Below, piece by piece: positions 35,725 to 44,378 of a DNA stretch of 64,000 nucleotides; within the stretch, counting starts at the first letter, position 1; each line of letters opens with the position of its first letter. This DNA comes from Bacteroidota bacterium. GTDB lineage: Bacteria; Bacteroidota; Bacteroidia; Chitinophagales; Chitinophagaceae. The notes under the pieces were generated by a model. The model saw only the letters and a program-made list of their open reading frames with translations, was not told the origin of the DNA and ran no database searches. The position numbers and the translations under genes are program-made. The stretch lies in contig JAKQEA010000190.1 of the NCBI GenBank assembly GCA_029558715.1, forward strand, positions 1-64,000, in the 5' to 3' direction.

Positions 35725-37176
35725 ATGAAAATAGCTGTAGCAAAAGGCGATGGAATAGGGCCCGAAATCATGGATGCGGTACTTAAAATATTCAAAGCCA
35801 ATAATGTACCCCTCGAATATGACTTTGTAGATATGGGTAAGTGGGTGTTTGACAAAGGCTTTAATAATGGAATGACCCCGGAAGCAAAGCAAACAATTGA
35901 GGCGCTTGGCCTCCTTTTCAAAGGACCGATGGAAACACCGAAAGGGAAAGGGGTGAAAAGCATAAATGTAACTGCCCGTAAAACCTGGAACACTTTTGCT
36001 AACAAAAGGGATTTCAGAACACTGCATGGAGTTGACACGGTATTCAGTAAAGCAGGAATTCCGATCGACATTACTGTTGTTAGAGAAAATATTGAAGACA
36101 CTTACGGCGGAATTGAACATATGCTCACACATGATGTAGCTCTTAGTCGTCGTTTTATTACCCGGCCCGGTAGTATGCAGGTTATTCGCTATGCCTTCGA
36201 AATGGCCAGGCAAAAAAAAGCCAGGAGGATCACTTGTGTGCACAAGGCGAACATCATGAAAATAACGGATGGTTTATTTCTTGAGTGCTTCCAGGAAGTA
36301 GCCAAAGAATTTCCAGACCTGAAAGCAGATGACATTATTGTAGATGATCTTTGTATGAAGCTGGTTACGAGACCTGATACATTTGATGTATTGGTACTCA
36401 CAAACCTGCAAGGTGATATTGTCTCTGATCTTTGTGCCGGTCTTGTTGGTGGTCTGGGCTTTGCCCCTTCTGCCAATATTGGTGATCATATCTCTATATT
36501 CGAAGCTGTGCATGGTACTGCACCGGATATCGCCGGTAAAAATATTGCTAATCCAACGGCATTATTATTAAGCGGTTTGGCCATGCTTCGTCATGTGGGC
36601 CTTACAGAAAATGCTGCAGTAATAGAAAATGCCTTGCTATATACGCTGGAAACCGGTGTGCATACCGGTGACTTTGGAGATAAGACAAAACCTTCTGTCA
36701 ACACAACACAGTTTGCCGATGCCATCATCAGCAATTTTGGTAAAAAACCGGAGATTGGTGCAAGAGAAATAATTCCAAACAAACCCGGCACTCCTACCCC
36801 GTTGAAATTAGAAACAAACCCGATGATGATCTCAAAGGAAGGTGAAAGTGAAACGATAGTCGGAGTAGATTTATTTATTGAAAGCGGAGAACAACCATCT
36901 TCCATTGCTGACAAGTGCAAACGACATGCGGGTGTAAAATTCAACCTTGTGAATATCAGTAATCGTGGCACACAGGTTTGGCCAACAGGCTCAGTATATA
37001 CCAATCTTGTAAATCAATATAATGTACGATTTGAAAGTATAAATGACGAGCCCCTGAACCAGCAGGATGTAATTGGTCTCTATGTAAGCATGAGTGGTAA
37101 TTTCAAAATTTGTTCATTTGAGTTGCTAAATAAGTGGGGTAGTATGAAAGGATACTCACAGGCACAGGGGCAATAA
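35725..37176 (+). CDS. icd: NADP-dependent isocitrate dehydrogenase (Thermus-type, with C-terminal extension)
   Basis: The 483-residue product has the isocitrate/isopropylmalate dehydrogenase fold: GDGIGPEI at residues 9-16, RENIEDTYGGIEH near 130 with the substrate-binding Arg and Tyr, the metal-binding Asp in LTNLQGDIVSDLCAG, and EAVHGTAPDIAGKNIANPTA for the nucleotide. About 140 residues after residue 340 form an extra domain, as in the 496-residue Thermus enzyme. It should oxidise isocitrate to 2-oxoglutarate in the TCA cycle; NADP preference is inferred from the family. Confidence 0.9.
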   Translation: MKIAVAKGDGIGPEIMDAVLKIFKANNVPLEYDFVDMGKWVFDKGFNNGMTPEAKQTIEALGLLFKGPMETPKGKGVKSINVTARKTWNTFANKRDFRTLHGVDTVFSKAGIPIDITVVRENIEDTYGGIEHMLTHDVALSRRFITRPGSMQVIRYAFEMARQKKARRITCVHKANIMKITDGLFLECFQEVAKEFPDLKADDIIVDDLCMKLVTRPDTFDVLVLTNLQGDIVSDLCAGLVGGLGFAPSANIGDHISIFEAVHGTAPDIAGKNIANPTALLLSGLAMLRHVGLTENAAVIENALLYTLETGVHTGDFGDKTKPSVNTTQFADAIISNFGKKPEIGAREIIPNKPGTPTPLKLETNPMMISKEGESETIVGVDLFIESGEQPSSIADKCKRHAGVKFNLVNISNRGTQVWPTGSVYTNLVNQYNVRFESINDEPLNQQDVIGLYVSMSGNFKICSFELLNKWGSMKGYSQAQGQ

Positions 37177-37190
37177 TTAGGATGACCGCT

Positions 37191-39443
37191 TTACTTTATT
37201 AACGTTATTGTACCCTTTCGGGTTTCCTGCGGCTTGTTTTCAAGTTGATAAATACAACTCCAGGCAAAGGTGCCTGAAGGTTGTTCGTTTCCCTGAATTT
37301 TTCCATCCCAACCCTCATGTGGATTGGTTGTTTCAAATAGTTTTTGACCCCATCTGTTGTAAACAGAAAACCTGTACACTATAACACGGCCAAAGAGCTT
37401 TGGCTGGCAAAGATCGTTTCTACCGTCATTGTTAGGAGTAAATGCGGTCGGCATATAAAATCCAATCGGACAACTCCTGGGGTCTATGCGTATTATTATC
37501 TTTGAAGAGGTATCGGAAGGTTGTGTTAAACAAGCGTAGTTACTTCTCATTATACAATCCACCTCATCTCCGTCTTTCAATGTGCTATTAATGTAAGAAG
37601 AGCTTGTATGACCAGTAAAAGAGCCATTGAGACGCCATTGAAATGCAGGTTGGCTTCCACCATTTAGCGATGACGTAACAAAAGTGGCAACAGTACCGTA
37701 ACAAATCTCTGAAGGAAATAACGCTATGTTCACAGAGGGAGTGGCATAAGGTTTTATGTTAACCTCTATCATGTTCGATATAAAATTCTTTGGCAAAATG
37801 CAGCCTGTGAGTGAAGTCATCACTACCCTTACACTATCCCCATCATTCAATGTGTTTGAAATAAATACCGGCAAATCCGCACCTACATTGATTCCATTTA
37901 CCTGCCACTTGTAGCTTACAGACGATCCTCCGTTCATTGCCACGGCATTAAATGTGAATGTGTCGCCTTCGCAAAGTTCTGTTGAAGTGGTATTGATGGT
38001 TACTGAGGTACGTTTCAAAAGAAATTTTGCAATAAAAATTTCTGAAATACCTCCCGAAAGAACTACCGATTGATCACATTTATTAAAATCTGCCGTCGCA
38101 GTAAAACTACCTGCCACATGAATATTTCCAAATGAATCTAAACAACTTCCCCTGATCCAATCAGTATTAGCCCCTCCCACTATCTTTCCACTTATAAAAT
38201 TTCCAGCTGAATCAAATGCTGATATAAATCCATCAAAAGAACCAAAAGTGTTAATCTCAAAAAAACCGGCAGTAGGATCCAGGTCAATCAACCCGCTACC
38301 GATAACTCCTGTGAAAAAAAAATTGCCGCTATTGTCAATATTAATATTCGCATACAAATCATTTCCGGTTCCCCCGATTTGTCCGGCCCAAATGAAATCT
38401 CCGGCTGAATTAAGTTGATAAACAGCAATATCCGATTGCCCTCGTGTCGTTAAATTAAAAACCCCGGGACCCGGGTCAAAATCTGCCATACCGTAGAAAC
38501 CTGCGGTCAAAAAAATATTGCCGGCTCTATCAATATCAATATCTACGCCTGCTGTAACGTTTGTACCACCAGCTTGTTTTACCCATATAAATGATCCGGA
38601 ACTATTGAGTTTTAATATAAAGGCATCCATTAGCCCGTTTGCTGTTATATAAGAAACACCTGAATCAGGATCGAAATCTACAAGTCCGGAAAAGGTACCG
38701 GTTATAAAAATACTCCCTGCAGCATCAAGACTAACTCCATTATTTGAATCGGTGGAAACACCCCCAATTTGCTTGCCCCATATAAAATTTCCATCCGAAC
38801 TAAGTTTTAGGACAAAACCATCATCTACCCCAGCAGAGGAGAGATTAATAACGCCGGCACCCGGATCAATATCAATGGTATTTCTAAAAGAACCCACTAA
38901 TATGACATCGGAATTATTTGTAAGCTCTATTGAAGAAATATCGTCTAGTCCCGAACCTCCGATCTGCTTTCCCCAAATCAGATTTCCAGCGGGATCGAAC
39001 TTTACAATAAGAACATCACTAAAGCCTAGGGAAAGAAAATTTGAAGTACCTGGTCCCGGATCGATATCTATAGAGGATTGAAAGTTAACAGTAAAATAAA
39101 TATTATTCTGATTATCCGCTTTAACATCACGACCAAAACAGATCGAGTTCCCTCCCAATTTTTTTGCCCATAAAATGAGACCCTCCTTACTATATTTTGC
39201 TATAAAAACATCCTGGGTCCCAGAAGCAGTCATATTAAAAACACCTGTGCCAGGATCGAAGTCAGCAGTACCAGTAAAGCCTCCGGTAACAATTATGTTT
39301 CCTTGTAAATCAATTGTAATGTCATTAGCATAATCAGCATCGTTTCCTCCTATACCTTTGACCCAATTTAAGTCGATAAATTGGGGGTAAGCAGAGATAT
39401 GACAGCTAAGTAAGAAAAAAAATAATAAGATTATCTTTCGCAT
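37191..39443 (-). CDS. T9SS type B cargo protein with seven-repeat beta-propeller
   Basis: The 750-residue exported protein starts MRKIILLFFFLLSCHISA. Residues about 25-440 hold seven repeats of roughly 52 residues, with DxDPGxG followed by D-x-FI-x-K-x-x-x-G-x-x-I-W-x-K-x-x-GG, typical of SBBP-type propeller blades. Two Ig-like modules follow (about 450-540 and 545-640, each with CEGDTF/CYGTVA and LNDGD). The end is a type B (CHU_C) sorting domain: AFTPNNDGRNDL, VYNRWGQKLFET, EGWDGK and GTFAWSCIYQL. It is presumably secreted by the type IX system and held at or released from the cell surface. Confidence 0.92.
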   Translation of the reverse strand: MRKIILLFFFLLSCHISAYPQFIDLNWVKGIGGNDADYANDITIDLQGNIIVTGGFTGTADFDPGTGVFNMTASGTQDVFIAKYSKEGLILWAKKLGGNSICFGRDVKADNQNNIYFTVNFQSSIDIDPGPGTSNFLSLGFSDVLIVKFDPAGNLIWGKQIGGSGLDDISSIELTNNSDVILVGSFRNTIDIDPGAGVINLSSAGVDDGFVLKLSSDGNFIWGKQIGGVSTDSNNGVSLDAAGSIFITGTFSGLVDFDPDSGVSYITANGLMDAFILKLNSSGSFIWVKQAGGTNVTAGVDIDIDRAGNIFLTAGFYGMADFDPGPGVFNLTTRGQSDIAVYQLNSAGDFIWAGQIGGTGNDLYANINIDNSGNFFFTGVIGSGLIDLDPTAGFFEINTFGSFDGFISAFDSAGNFISGKIVGGANTDWIRGSCLDSFGNIHVAGSFTATADFNKCDQSVVLSGGISEIFIAKFLLKRTSVTINTTSTELCEGDTFTFNAVAMNGGSSVSYKWQVNGINVGADLPVFISNTLNDGDSVRVVMTSLTGCILPKNFISNMIEVNIKPYATPSVNIALFPSEICYGTVATFVTSSLNGGSQPAFQWRLNGSFTGHTSSSYINSTLKDGDEVDCIMRSNYACLTQPSDTSSKIIIRIDPRSCPIGFYMPTAFTPNNDGRNDLCQPKLFGRVIVYRFSVYNRWGQKLFETTNPHEGWDGKIQGNEQPSGTFAWSCIYQLENKPQETRKGTITLIK

Positions 39444-39801
39444 ATATCTTACCGAGTAAACATAAATATACATCATTCCCCTTCTTAACAAAAGGACAAT
39501 CAGAAAAAATTCATGTAGAAAACAAGGTGATTAGTCTGCTCCATACCCTGCCCAAACGTTACACATGTTAAGTAAAAAAATCATGCTTTTCCCAGTTTTT
39601 TATTATAGCTAACCACAGGTATACCAAAAATAGTCCTCGCAACAATACTACCATCAAATCTGTAAAGCCCTAAATTGATTTACTTGTAAAAATGGAAATA
39701 TGCATACCATTTCCATTTTTAAATTTAGCTATTCTGTAAATTAGAATTTCATAATAACGATTCTTCCTACTTACTTTTAATATAAAATCATTCGTTCTGT
39801 T
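39444..39801. other. Divergent intergenic region of 358 bases
   Basis: This gap separates the T9SS cargo gene (minus) from the CDGSH gene (plus) and should carry both promoters. It is AT-rich. It contains a strong hairpin (39688-39720) and a 32-codon minus-strand open stretch without a start codon (39581-39679). No complete gene or known RNA is visible. Confidence 0.6.
39688..39720. repeat. Perfect 12-bp hairpin with terminator-like tail
   Basis: AAAAATGGAAAT and its complement ATTTCCATTTTT are separated by nine bases. It could act as a terminator in both directions, yet no gene runs into it from either side; it lies 82 bases upstream of the CDGSH gene. It may be a leftover terminator, an operator, or the end of an unannotated RNA. 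Confidence 0.55.
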
Positions 39802-40242
39802 ATGGCATTAGAAACACTGAAATACACTAACAACGAAGTAACCGTTGTTTGGAAACCGAAAATCTGTACCCATTCTACTATTTGCTGGAAAGGATTAATT
39901 GAAGTTTTTAATCCAAAGGAAAAGCCCTGGATAAAAATCGATGGAGCAACAACGGAGAAAATAATTGAACAGGTACGAAAATGTCCCAGTGGGGCATTAA
40001 GCTATTACCTGAATGCAGCCACTCAGGAGTCGCCGGATAAGGTAATTGCGGAATCTGCCAATATTATGAAAGTGGAAGTAACTCCTGATGGTCCTTACCT
40101 GATAAAAACCGAATGTGTTATTGTACATAGTAATGGAACTGAAGAAACAAAAACCGGAACGGTGGCTTTATGCCGTTGCGGATCTTCCGCTAATAAGCCC
40201 TATTGTGACGGCAGTCATAGAAAGATCGGTTTTGAGGGATAA
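39802..40242 (+). CDS. Divergent 4Fe-4S domain plus CDGSH iron-sulfur protein
   Basis: The 146-residue product fuses two iron-sulfur modules. Residues 1-70 are of the Fer4_19 type, with Cys22 and Cys28 (ICTHSTIC) and the CPSGAL motif around Cys61. Residues about 110-146 are a zf-CDGSH domain: CRCGSSANKPYCDGSH, giving three Cys and one His for a 2Fe-2S cluster. Similar fusions occur in many bacteria; they may act in redox or electron transfer, but no partner is encoded nearby. No signal peptide, so it is cytoplasmic. Confidence 0.9.
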   Translation: MALETLKYTNNEVTVVWKPKICTHSTICWKGLIEVFNPKEKPWIKIDGATTEKIIEQVRKCPSGALSYYLNAATQESPDKVIAESANIMKVEVTPDGPYLIKTECVIVHSNGTEETKTGTVALCRCGSSANKPYCDGSHRKIGFEG

Positions 40243-40244
40243 CA

Positions 40245-40424
40245 TCATTCAATAAGACGCAATTTCCTGGCCATTCCGATGGATATAAGAATAATACCAG
40301 CTAGTATTACTATAACCGGCATTAGTAATTTTTTATTTTCTTCAAATGCATTTCGTTGAAAAAAATACACTCCTGCGAGACAAAAAATAATACCAGTAAT
40401 AATTAGTGACCACGGATGTTGCAT
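40245..40424 (-). CDS. Small two-helix membrane protein coupled to the eIF1-like gene
   Basis: A 59-codon gene reads MQHPWSLIITGIIFCLAGVY at the start, then a short charged loop (FQRNAFEENKK), a second helix (LLMPVIVILAGIILISIGMA) and a basic end (RKLRLIE). Its ATG overlaps the stop codon of the eIF1-like gene as TGATG, a typical coupling signal, and its stop lies three bases from the convergent CDGSH stop. The coding look (two clean helices, charge placement) argues for a real gene. Function unknown. Confidence 0.7.
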   Translation of the reverse strand: MQHPWSLIITGIIFCLAGVYFFQRNAFEENKKLLMPVIVILAGIILISIGMARKLRLIE

Positions 40425-40765
40425 CAGAGCTTTTTAACATTTTTATACCCGTTCTTCAATAACCACTGCACTACTTTTTCCCGCTGGTCTCCCTGCACAA
40501 TAATCTCTCCATCCTTTGCTGAGCCGCCGGTACCGCAAAATGATTTTAGTTTTTTACCTAAATCTTCCAGATCATCTTCCCTGCCAACAAAACCTTCAAC
40601 AAGAGTAACAGCCTTACCTGCCCGATGTTTAGTATCTAATTTTACTTTTAGTTTCTGCTGAGCTGGTAGCAGGGTTTCAGCGGTGGTCTGTTCTTCTTCG
40701 AAAGAAAAATTAGGGTCTGTGCTGTAAACGAATCCCTTGGTATCTGGTTTATTCTTCTTAGACAT
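40424..40765 (-). CDS. eIF1/SUI1-like translation factor (YciH family)
   Basis: The 113-residue product has a disordered N-terminus and a SUI1 domain: VKLDTKHRAGKAVTLVEGFVG, LGKKLKSFCGTGGSAKDG and IIVQGDQREKVVQWLLKNGYK. Bacterial YciH proteins resemble eukaryotic eIF1 and can influence start-codon fidelity; their physiological role in bacteria is not settled. The gene lies five bases after the nadC stop codon and directly precedes the small membrane gene, giving the order nadC, SUI1-like, small membrane protein. Confidence 0.93.
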   Translation of the reverse strand: MSKKNKPDTKGFVYSTDPNFSFEEEQTTAETLLPAQQKLKVKLDTKHRAGKAVTLVEGFVGREDDLEDLGKKLKSFCGTGGSAKDGEIIVQGDQREKVVQWLLKNGYKNVKKL

Positions 40766-40770
40766 ATTTT

Positions 40771-41628
40771 TTATACAATTACCGCTTTCAAGCTTAAATC
40801 CAAACTCTTCGCCTGATGTATCAATGCCCCCACACTTACATAATCCACTCCTGTTCTTGCATAGTCCTCAATATTATCAAGATTGATGCCCCCGCTGGCC
40901 TCAGTTTCAAAATTGTTGCCAATTAGTTTTACAGCCTCCGCTATCTGTTCTGGTTTAAAATTGTCCAGCATAATGCGGAATACTTTTCCTTTCCCAACAG
41001 CAATTACTTTTTTCACATCATCCACACTCCTTGTTTCCACTTCTATTTTTAATCCGGGCTTTACGGTTCTTACATACTCCGCTGCTTTGTCAATTGCTTT
41101 TTCAATGCCCCCGCAATAATCAATATGATTATCCTTCAGCATTATCATATCATACAATCCAAACCTATGGTTTACGCCTCCCCCAATTCTTACCGCTTCT
41201 TTTTCAAGCAGCCTGAAATTAGGAGTCGTTTTTCTTGTATCCAGCAGCCTTGTTTTGTATCCTTTTAATTTGTCAGTGTATTGCTTTGTCAAAGTGGCAA
41301 TACCGCTCATTCGTTGCATACAATTAAGTACCAGTCTTTCACATTGCAAAATTGTATGTACTGAAGTTTCTACTTCAAACGCTTTTTCCCCATACCTCAT
41401 TTCTTCACCATCTTCTTTAAAGACAGTAATAACTGAAGCCGGCTCCTTATAACTGAATATTTTGAGGGCTACCTGCATTCCTGCCAGCACACCATCCTGT
41501 TTTATTTTCAGAACTGCTTTCCCTTTTGCACTTGCCGGGATACAGGATAAAGTAGAATGATCGCCATCCCCAATATCTTCCTTTAAAGCTTCATCAATCA
41601 GGTGATGCAGTTGCTCGTCAAAACTCAT
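40771..41628 (-). CDS. nadC: Nicotinate-nucleotide pyrophosphorylase (carboxylating)
   Basis: The 285-residue product is a typical quinolinate phosphoribosyltransferase: EDIGDGDHST near residue 19, CERLVLNCMQRMSGIAT, LDTRKTTPNFRLLEKEAVRIGGGVNHR in two adjoining stretches with the PRPP/quinolinate-binding Arg and Lys, and EASGGINLDNI with YVSVGALIH at the end. It converts quinolinate and PRPP into nicotinate mononucleotide, CO2 and pyrophosphate in de novo NAD synthesis. nadE in this window finishes that pathway. Confidence 0.97.
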   Translation of the reverse strand: MSFDEQLHHLIDEALKEDIGDGDHSTLSCIPASAKGKAVLKIKQDGVLAGMQVALKIFSYKEPASVITVFKEDGEEMRYGEKAFEVETSVHTILQCERLVLNCMQRMSGIATLTKQYTDKLKGYKTRLLDTRKTTPNFRLLEKEAVRIGGGVNHRFGLYDMIMLKDNHIDYCGGIEKAIDKAAEYVRTVKPGLKIEVETRSVDDVKKVIAVGKGKVFRIMLDNFKPEQIAEAVKLIGNNFETEASGGINLDNIEDYARTGVDYVSVGALIHQAKSLDLSLKAVIV

Positions 41629-41672
41629 AGCTGCAAAAATACTATTTCGTTTATTGATGATAGGGTATAAGC

Positions 41673-41703
41673 AAAAAAAACCCGTTATATTGATTATAAC
41701 GGG
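41673..41703 (-). terminator. Intrinsic terminator after the DUF4783 gene
   Basis: A 9-bp perfect stem (CCCGTTATA / TATAACGGG) with a 5-base loop is followed on the minus strand by eight T. It ends the DUF4783 transcript and insulates nadC. Confidence 0.88.
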
Positions 41704-41724
41704 GATAAAAAATATTTTACCAGT

Positions 41725-42114
41725 TTAGTCTATCGACTGAAATCGTATTTCTTTAACAACATCTTTCCCGCTTTTTGACTTCATAAAAATATTTGTGCGG
41801 AAATTACCTGAATTAGTTTGCAGGGTGCCGATAGCAAAATAGCCACCGGGAGAAGTTCCTTTATGCTTCAACTCAAAGCCCCTGACACCATTGTTAGAAA
41901 AAAAGTCCTTAACAATAAGTTGTGCCTGGGCTTTACTGTAGCTATCACTTTTATCAGGTAAGGTTAATTCCACCGTATCATCAAAATATTTAGCCAACTC
42001 CGAAGCGTTACCAGACTTTAAAGCGTTGATAACTTCATCAATACCTTCCTGCGCTTTAAAAGAAGAAAACAGCAAAATGGTAGAGAGCAATAAAGATGTA
42101 AAAATCTGTTTCAT
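41725..42114 (-). CDS. DUF4783 domain-containing exported protein
   Basis: The 129-residue product has a signal peptide (MKQIFTSLLLSTILLFSSFKAQ) and a DUF4783 domain: IDEVINALKSGNASELAKYFDDTVEL, then YSKAQAQLIVKDFF, KHKGTSPGGYFAIGTL and the end VKEIRFQ. The fold resembles NTF2/SnoaL-like cone barrels. The family is typical of Bacteroidota and often sits near nadC, as here. Function is unknown; it is likely periplasmic. Confidence 0.88.
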   Translation of the reverse strand: MKQIFTSLLLSTILLFSSFKAQEGIDEVINALKSGNASELAKYFDDTVELTLPDKSDSYSKAQAQLIVKDFFSNNGVRGFELKHKGTSPGGYFAIGTLQTNSGNFRTNIFMKSKSGKDVVKEIRFQSID

Positions 42115-42271
42115 ATCAATTCAAATGTTGGTTTTCACAGAAGTACTAAACTAAAAACATGCCATGTTATAAATCAGTAATCAACGGGTACTAAAATACT
42201 AAAAATCAGCATCTTTTGATAAATCCGGCTGGGAAATAGCTGATTTGGGTGTAGTTTTACAGGGTACGGAC

Positions 42272-42284
42272 GGGAATTATTCCC
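42272..42284. repeat. Short palindrome upstream of gpmI
   Basis: GGGAAT-T-ATTCCC is a perfect 6+6 inverted repeat about 35 bases upstream of the gpmI start codon, in the divergent DUF4783-gpmI gap. It may be an operator; no second copy was noticed. Confidence 0.3.
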
Positions 42285-42318
42285 TTAAAAATATGTTTAT
42301 ACCCCTTAATAATATTAC

Positions 42319-43845
42319 ATGTCAGCAAAAAAAGTAATTCTTATCATCATGGACGGCTGGGGATTAGGAAAAGTTGCATCCTCCGATGCTATCCAGCATG
42401 CTAATGTACCTTTTACGAAAAGCCTTTACTCGAAATATCCCAATACTACTCTTGTTACTTGTGGTGAGGCTGTCGGTCTGCCTGACGGGCAAATGGGCAA
42501 CTCTGAAGTAGGCCACTTGAACCTGGGTGCCGGCAGGATAGTATACCAGGAACTGCAGAGAATTAATGTAGCAGTAAGAGATGGCTCTTTTGCGAAGAAT
42601 CAGAAATTGCTGAGTGCTATGCGTATTGCGAAAGAAAATAACAAGCCCCTGCATTTGCTTGGATTGGTAAGTAATGGAGGAGTTCATTCACATATCAATC
42701 ACTTAAAGGCTATTGTGGATGTCTGTAATAATGAGGGGCTAAAAGAAGTATTCATTCATGCTTTTACCGATGGCCGTGATTGTGACCCAAAGAGCGGGCT
42801 GGCCTTTATCATCGAACTGCAACAACACCTGAACTATAGTATTGGAAAAATTGCATCTGTAAGCGGAAGATATTATGCCATGGACCGGGATAAAAGATGG
42901 GAAAGGATAAAACTGGCCTATGATGCATTGGTAAAAGGAGAAGGAGCCAAATCTACAGATGCAGTAGCAGCTGTTGAAAATTCATATAAAAACAATGTAA
43001 CTGATGAATTCATCAAACCGACAGTGATAGTGGATGAGTCACAGCAACCCCTGGCAACTATTAAAAATGGAGACGTAGCTATTTGTTTTAATTTCAGAAC
43101 AGACCGCTGCAGGGAAATTACACAAGTACTTACACAAATGGACCTGCCGGAATTTGATATGAATAAGCTATCCCTTCATTATACCACAATGACAGAATAC
43201 GATAAAACGTATAATAATATAGAAGTAATTTTTGAAAATGATAATCTCAACAATACTTTAGGCGAAATACTGGAACAAAACGGGTTAAAACAGATACGGA
43301 TAGCAGAAACAGAAAAATACCCCCATGTAAGTTTCTTTTTCAGTGGTGGCCGTGAAAAACCTTTTGAAGGAGAAAAAAGAATAATGATACCTTCTCCCAA
43401 GGTAGCCACTTACGATCTGCAGCCCGAAATGAGTGCATACCAGGTAACTGATGCAATTGTAGCAGAAATAAAGAATAAGTCAGCAGATTTTATTTGTTTG
43501 AATTTTGCCAATGCAGATATGGTGGGTCATACCGGCATTTGGGAAGCGGCTATAAAGGCGGTTGAAACGGTTGATAAATCTGTAGAAAAAGTAGTTACAG
43601 CAGGACTTGCAAACGGGTATACTATTTTCCTGACAGCAGATCATGGTAATTCAGATTATATGATCAACGAAGATGGTTCTCCAAACACGGCACATACTCT
43701 GAACCCTGTACCCTTCTTTATAATCGACAAGGAATGGAGTGGAACAATAAAGCCGGGTAAACTGGGAGATATTGCTCCTACTATTCTTACCATGATGAAA
43801 TTACCGGTACCAAAAGAAATGACCGGTAATATCCTGATTAATTAA
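42319..43845 (+). CDS. gpmI: 2,3-bisphosphoglycerate-independent phosphoglycerate mutase
   Basis: The 508-residue length is typical of iPGM. Motifs: IMDGWGLG (first metal Asp), the catalytic Ser in QMGNSEVGHLNLGAGR, FTDGRDCDPKSG, SGRYYAMDRDKRWER, NFRTDRCREIT, and the C-terminal metal sites NFANADMVGHTG and TADHGNSD. The enzyme needs manganese and interconverts 3- and 2-phosphoglycerate in glycolysis and gluconeogenesis. A haem-binding protein gene starts 22 bases after its stop and may be read through from it. Confidence 0.98.
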   Translation: MSAKKVILIIMDGWGLGKVASSDAIQHANVPFTKSLYSKYPNTTLVTCGEAVGLPDGQMGNSEVGHLNLGAGRIVYQELQRINVAVRDGSFAKNQKLLSAMRIAKENNKPLHLLGLVSNGGVHSHINHLKAIVDVCNNEGLKEVFIHAFTDGRDCDPKSGLAFIIELQQHLNYSIGKIASVSGRYYAMDRDKRWERIKLAYDALVKGEGAKSTDAVAAVENSYKNNVTDEFIKPTVIVDESQQPLATIKNGDVAICFNFRTDRCREITQVLTQMDLPEFDMNKLSLHYTTMTEYDKTYNNIEVIFENDNLNNTLGEILEQNGLKQIRIAETEKYPHVSFFFSGGREKPFEGEKRIMIPSPKVATYDLQPEMSAYQVTDAIVAEIKNKSADFICLNFANADMVGHTGIWEAAIKAVETVDKSVEKVVTAGLANGYTIFLTADHGNSDYMINEDGSPNTAHTLNPVPFFIIDKEWSGTIKPGKLGDIAPTILTMMKLPVPKEMTGNILIN

Positions 43846-43867
43846 TTTTAAACCCAAATAGAGAAAT

Positions 43868-44356
43868 ATGTTTAAAAAAATTATGCTGGGATTATTAGCA
43901 GCCCTTATAATAATACAATTCATACATCCAAAAAAGAATAAAGCAGAAGGTTCGCAGCCCAATTATATTGGAAATAATTTTTCTGTTCCGGCGGATGTAA
44001 AAACAATACTTGAAAAAGCCTGCAACGATTGCCATAGTAATAATAGCAACTACCCCTGGTATGCCAATCTTCAACCTGTTCACTGGTGGATGGAAAAACA
44101 TATAAAGGATGGGAAAAAACATTTAAATTATGACGAATACACTAGCCGTCCGCTCCGGTATCAATACCATAAAATGGAAGAAACGATTGAAATGATAAAA
44201 GAAGGTGAGATGCCATTAAATTCTTATACCTGGACCCATAAAGATGCAAAGCTCAGTGAGCAAGAAAAAACAAAATTGATCAGCTGGGCTGAATCCGTTA
44301 TGGACAATATGAAATCGAAATATCCGATTGATAGCCTGGTACGCAAAAAAAATTAG
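43868..44356 (+). CDS. Haem-binding domain-containing protein
   Basis: The 162-residue product has an N-terminal membrane anchor or signal (MFKKIMLGLLAALIIIQFIH), a single c-type haem motif CNDCH at Cys52, Cys55, His56, then YPWYANLQPVHWWMEKHIKDG and the end LSEQEKTKLISWAE. This matches the Haem_bd family of Bacteroidota cytochrome-like periplasmic proteins. Function is unknown; it may be an electron carrier or haem chaperone. It stands at the head of a haem/iron-related group reaching to 47750. Confidence 0.9.
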   Translation: MFKKIMLGLLAALIIIQFIHPKKNKAEGSQPNYIGNNFSVPADVKTILEKACNDCHSNNSNYPWYANLQPVHWWMEKHIKDGKKHLNYDEYTSRPLRYQYHKMEETIEMIKEGEMPLNSYTWTHKDAKLSEQEKTKLISWAESVMDNMKSKYPIDSLVRKKN

Positions 44357-44378
44357 TACCTTACACTACCAATTCAAT

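Noticed and set aside
35719-36243. 174-residue open frame on the minus strand opposite isocitrate dehydrogenase
   Set aside because: It lies wholly antisense to a clear conserved gene, has no family features, and its composition follows from the codons of the sense gene.
38040-39360. Regularly spaced similar DNA segments that might suggest a repeat array or CRISPR
   Set aside because: The period is about 156 bases, variants are diverged and in frame, and they encode the propeller blades of the T9SS cargo protein.
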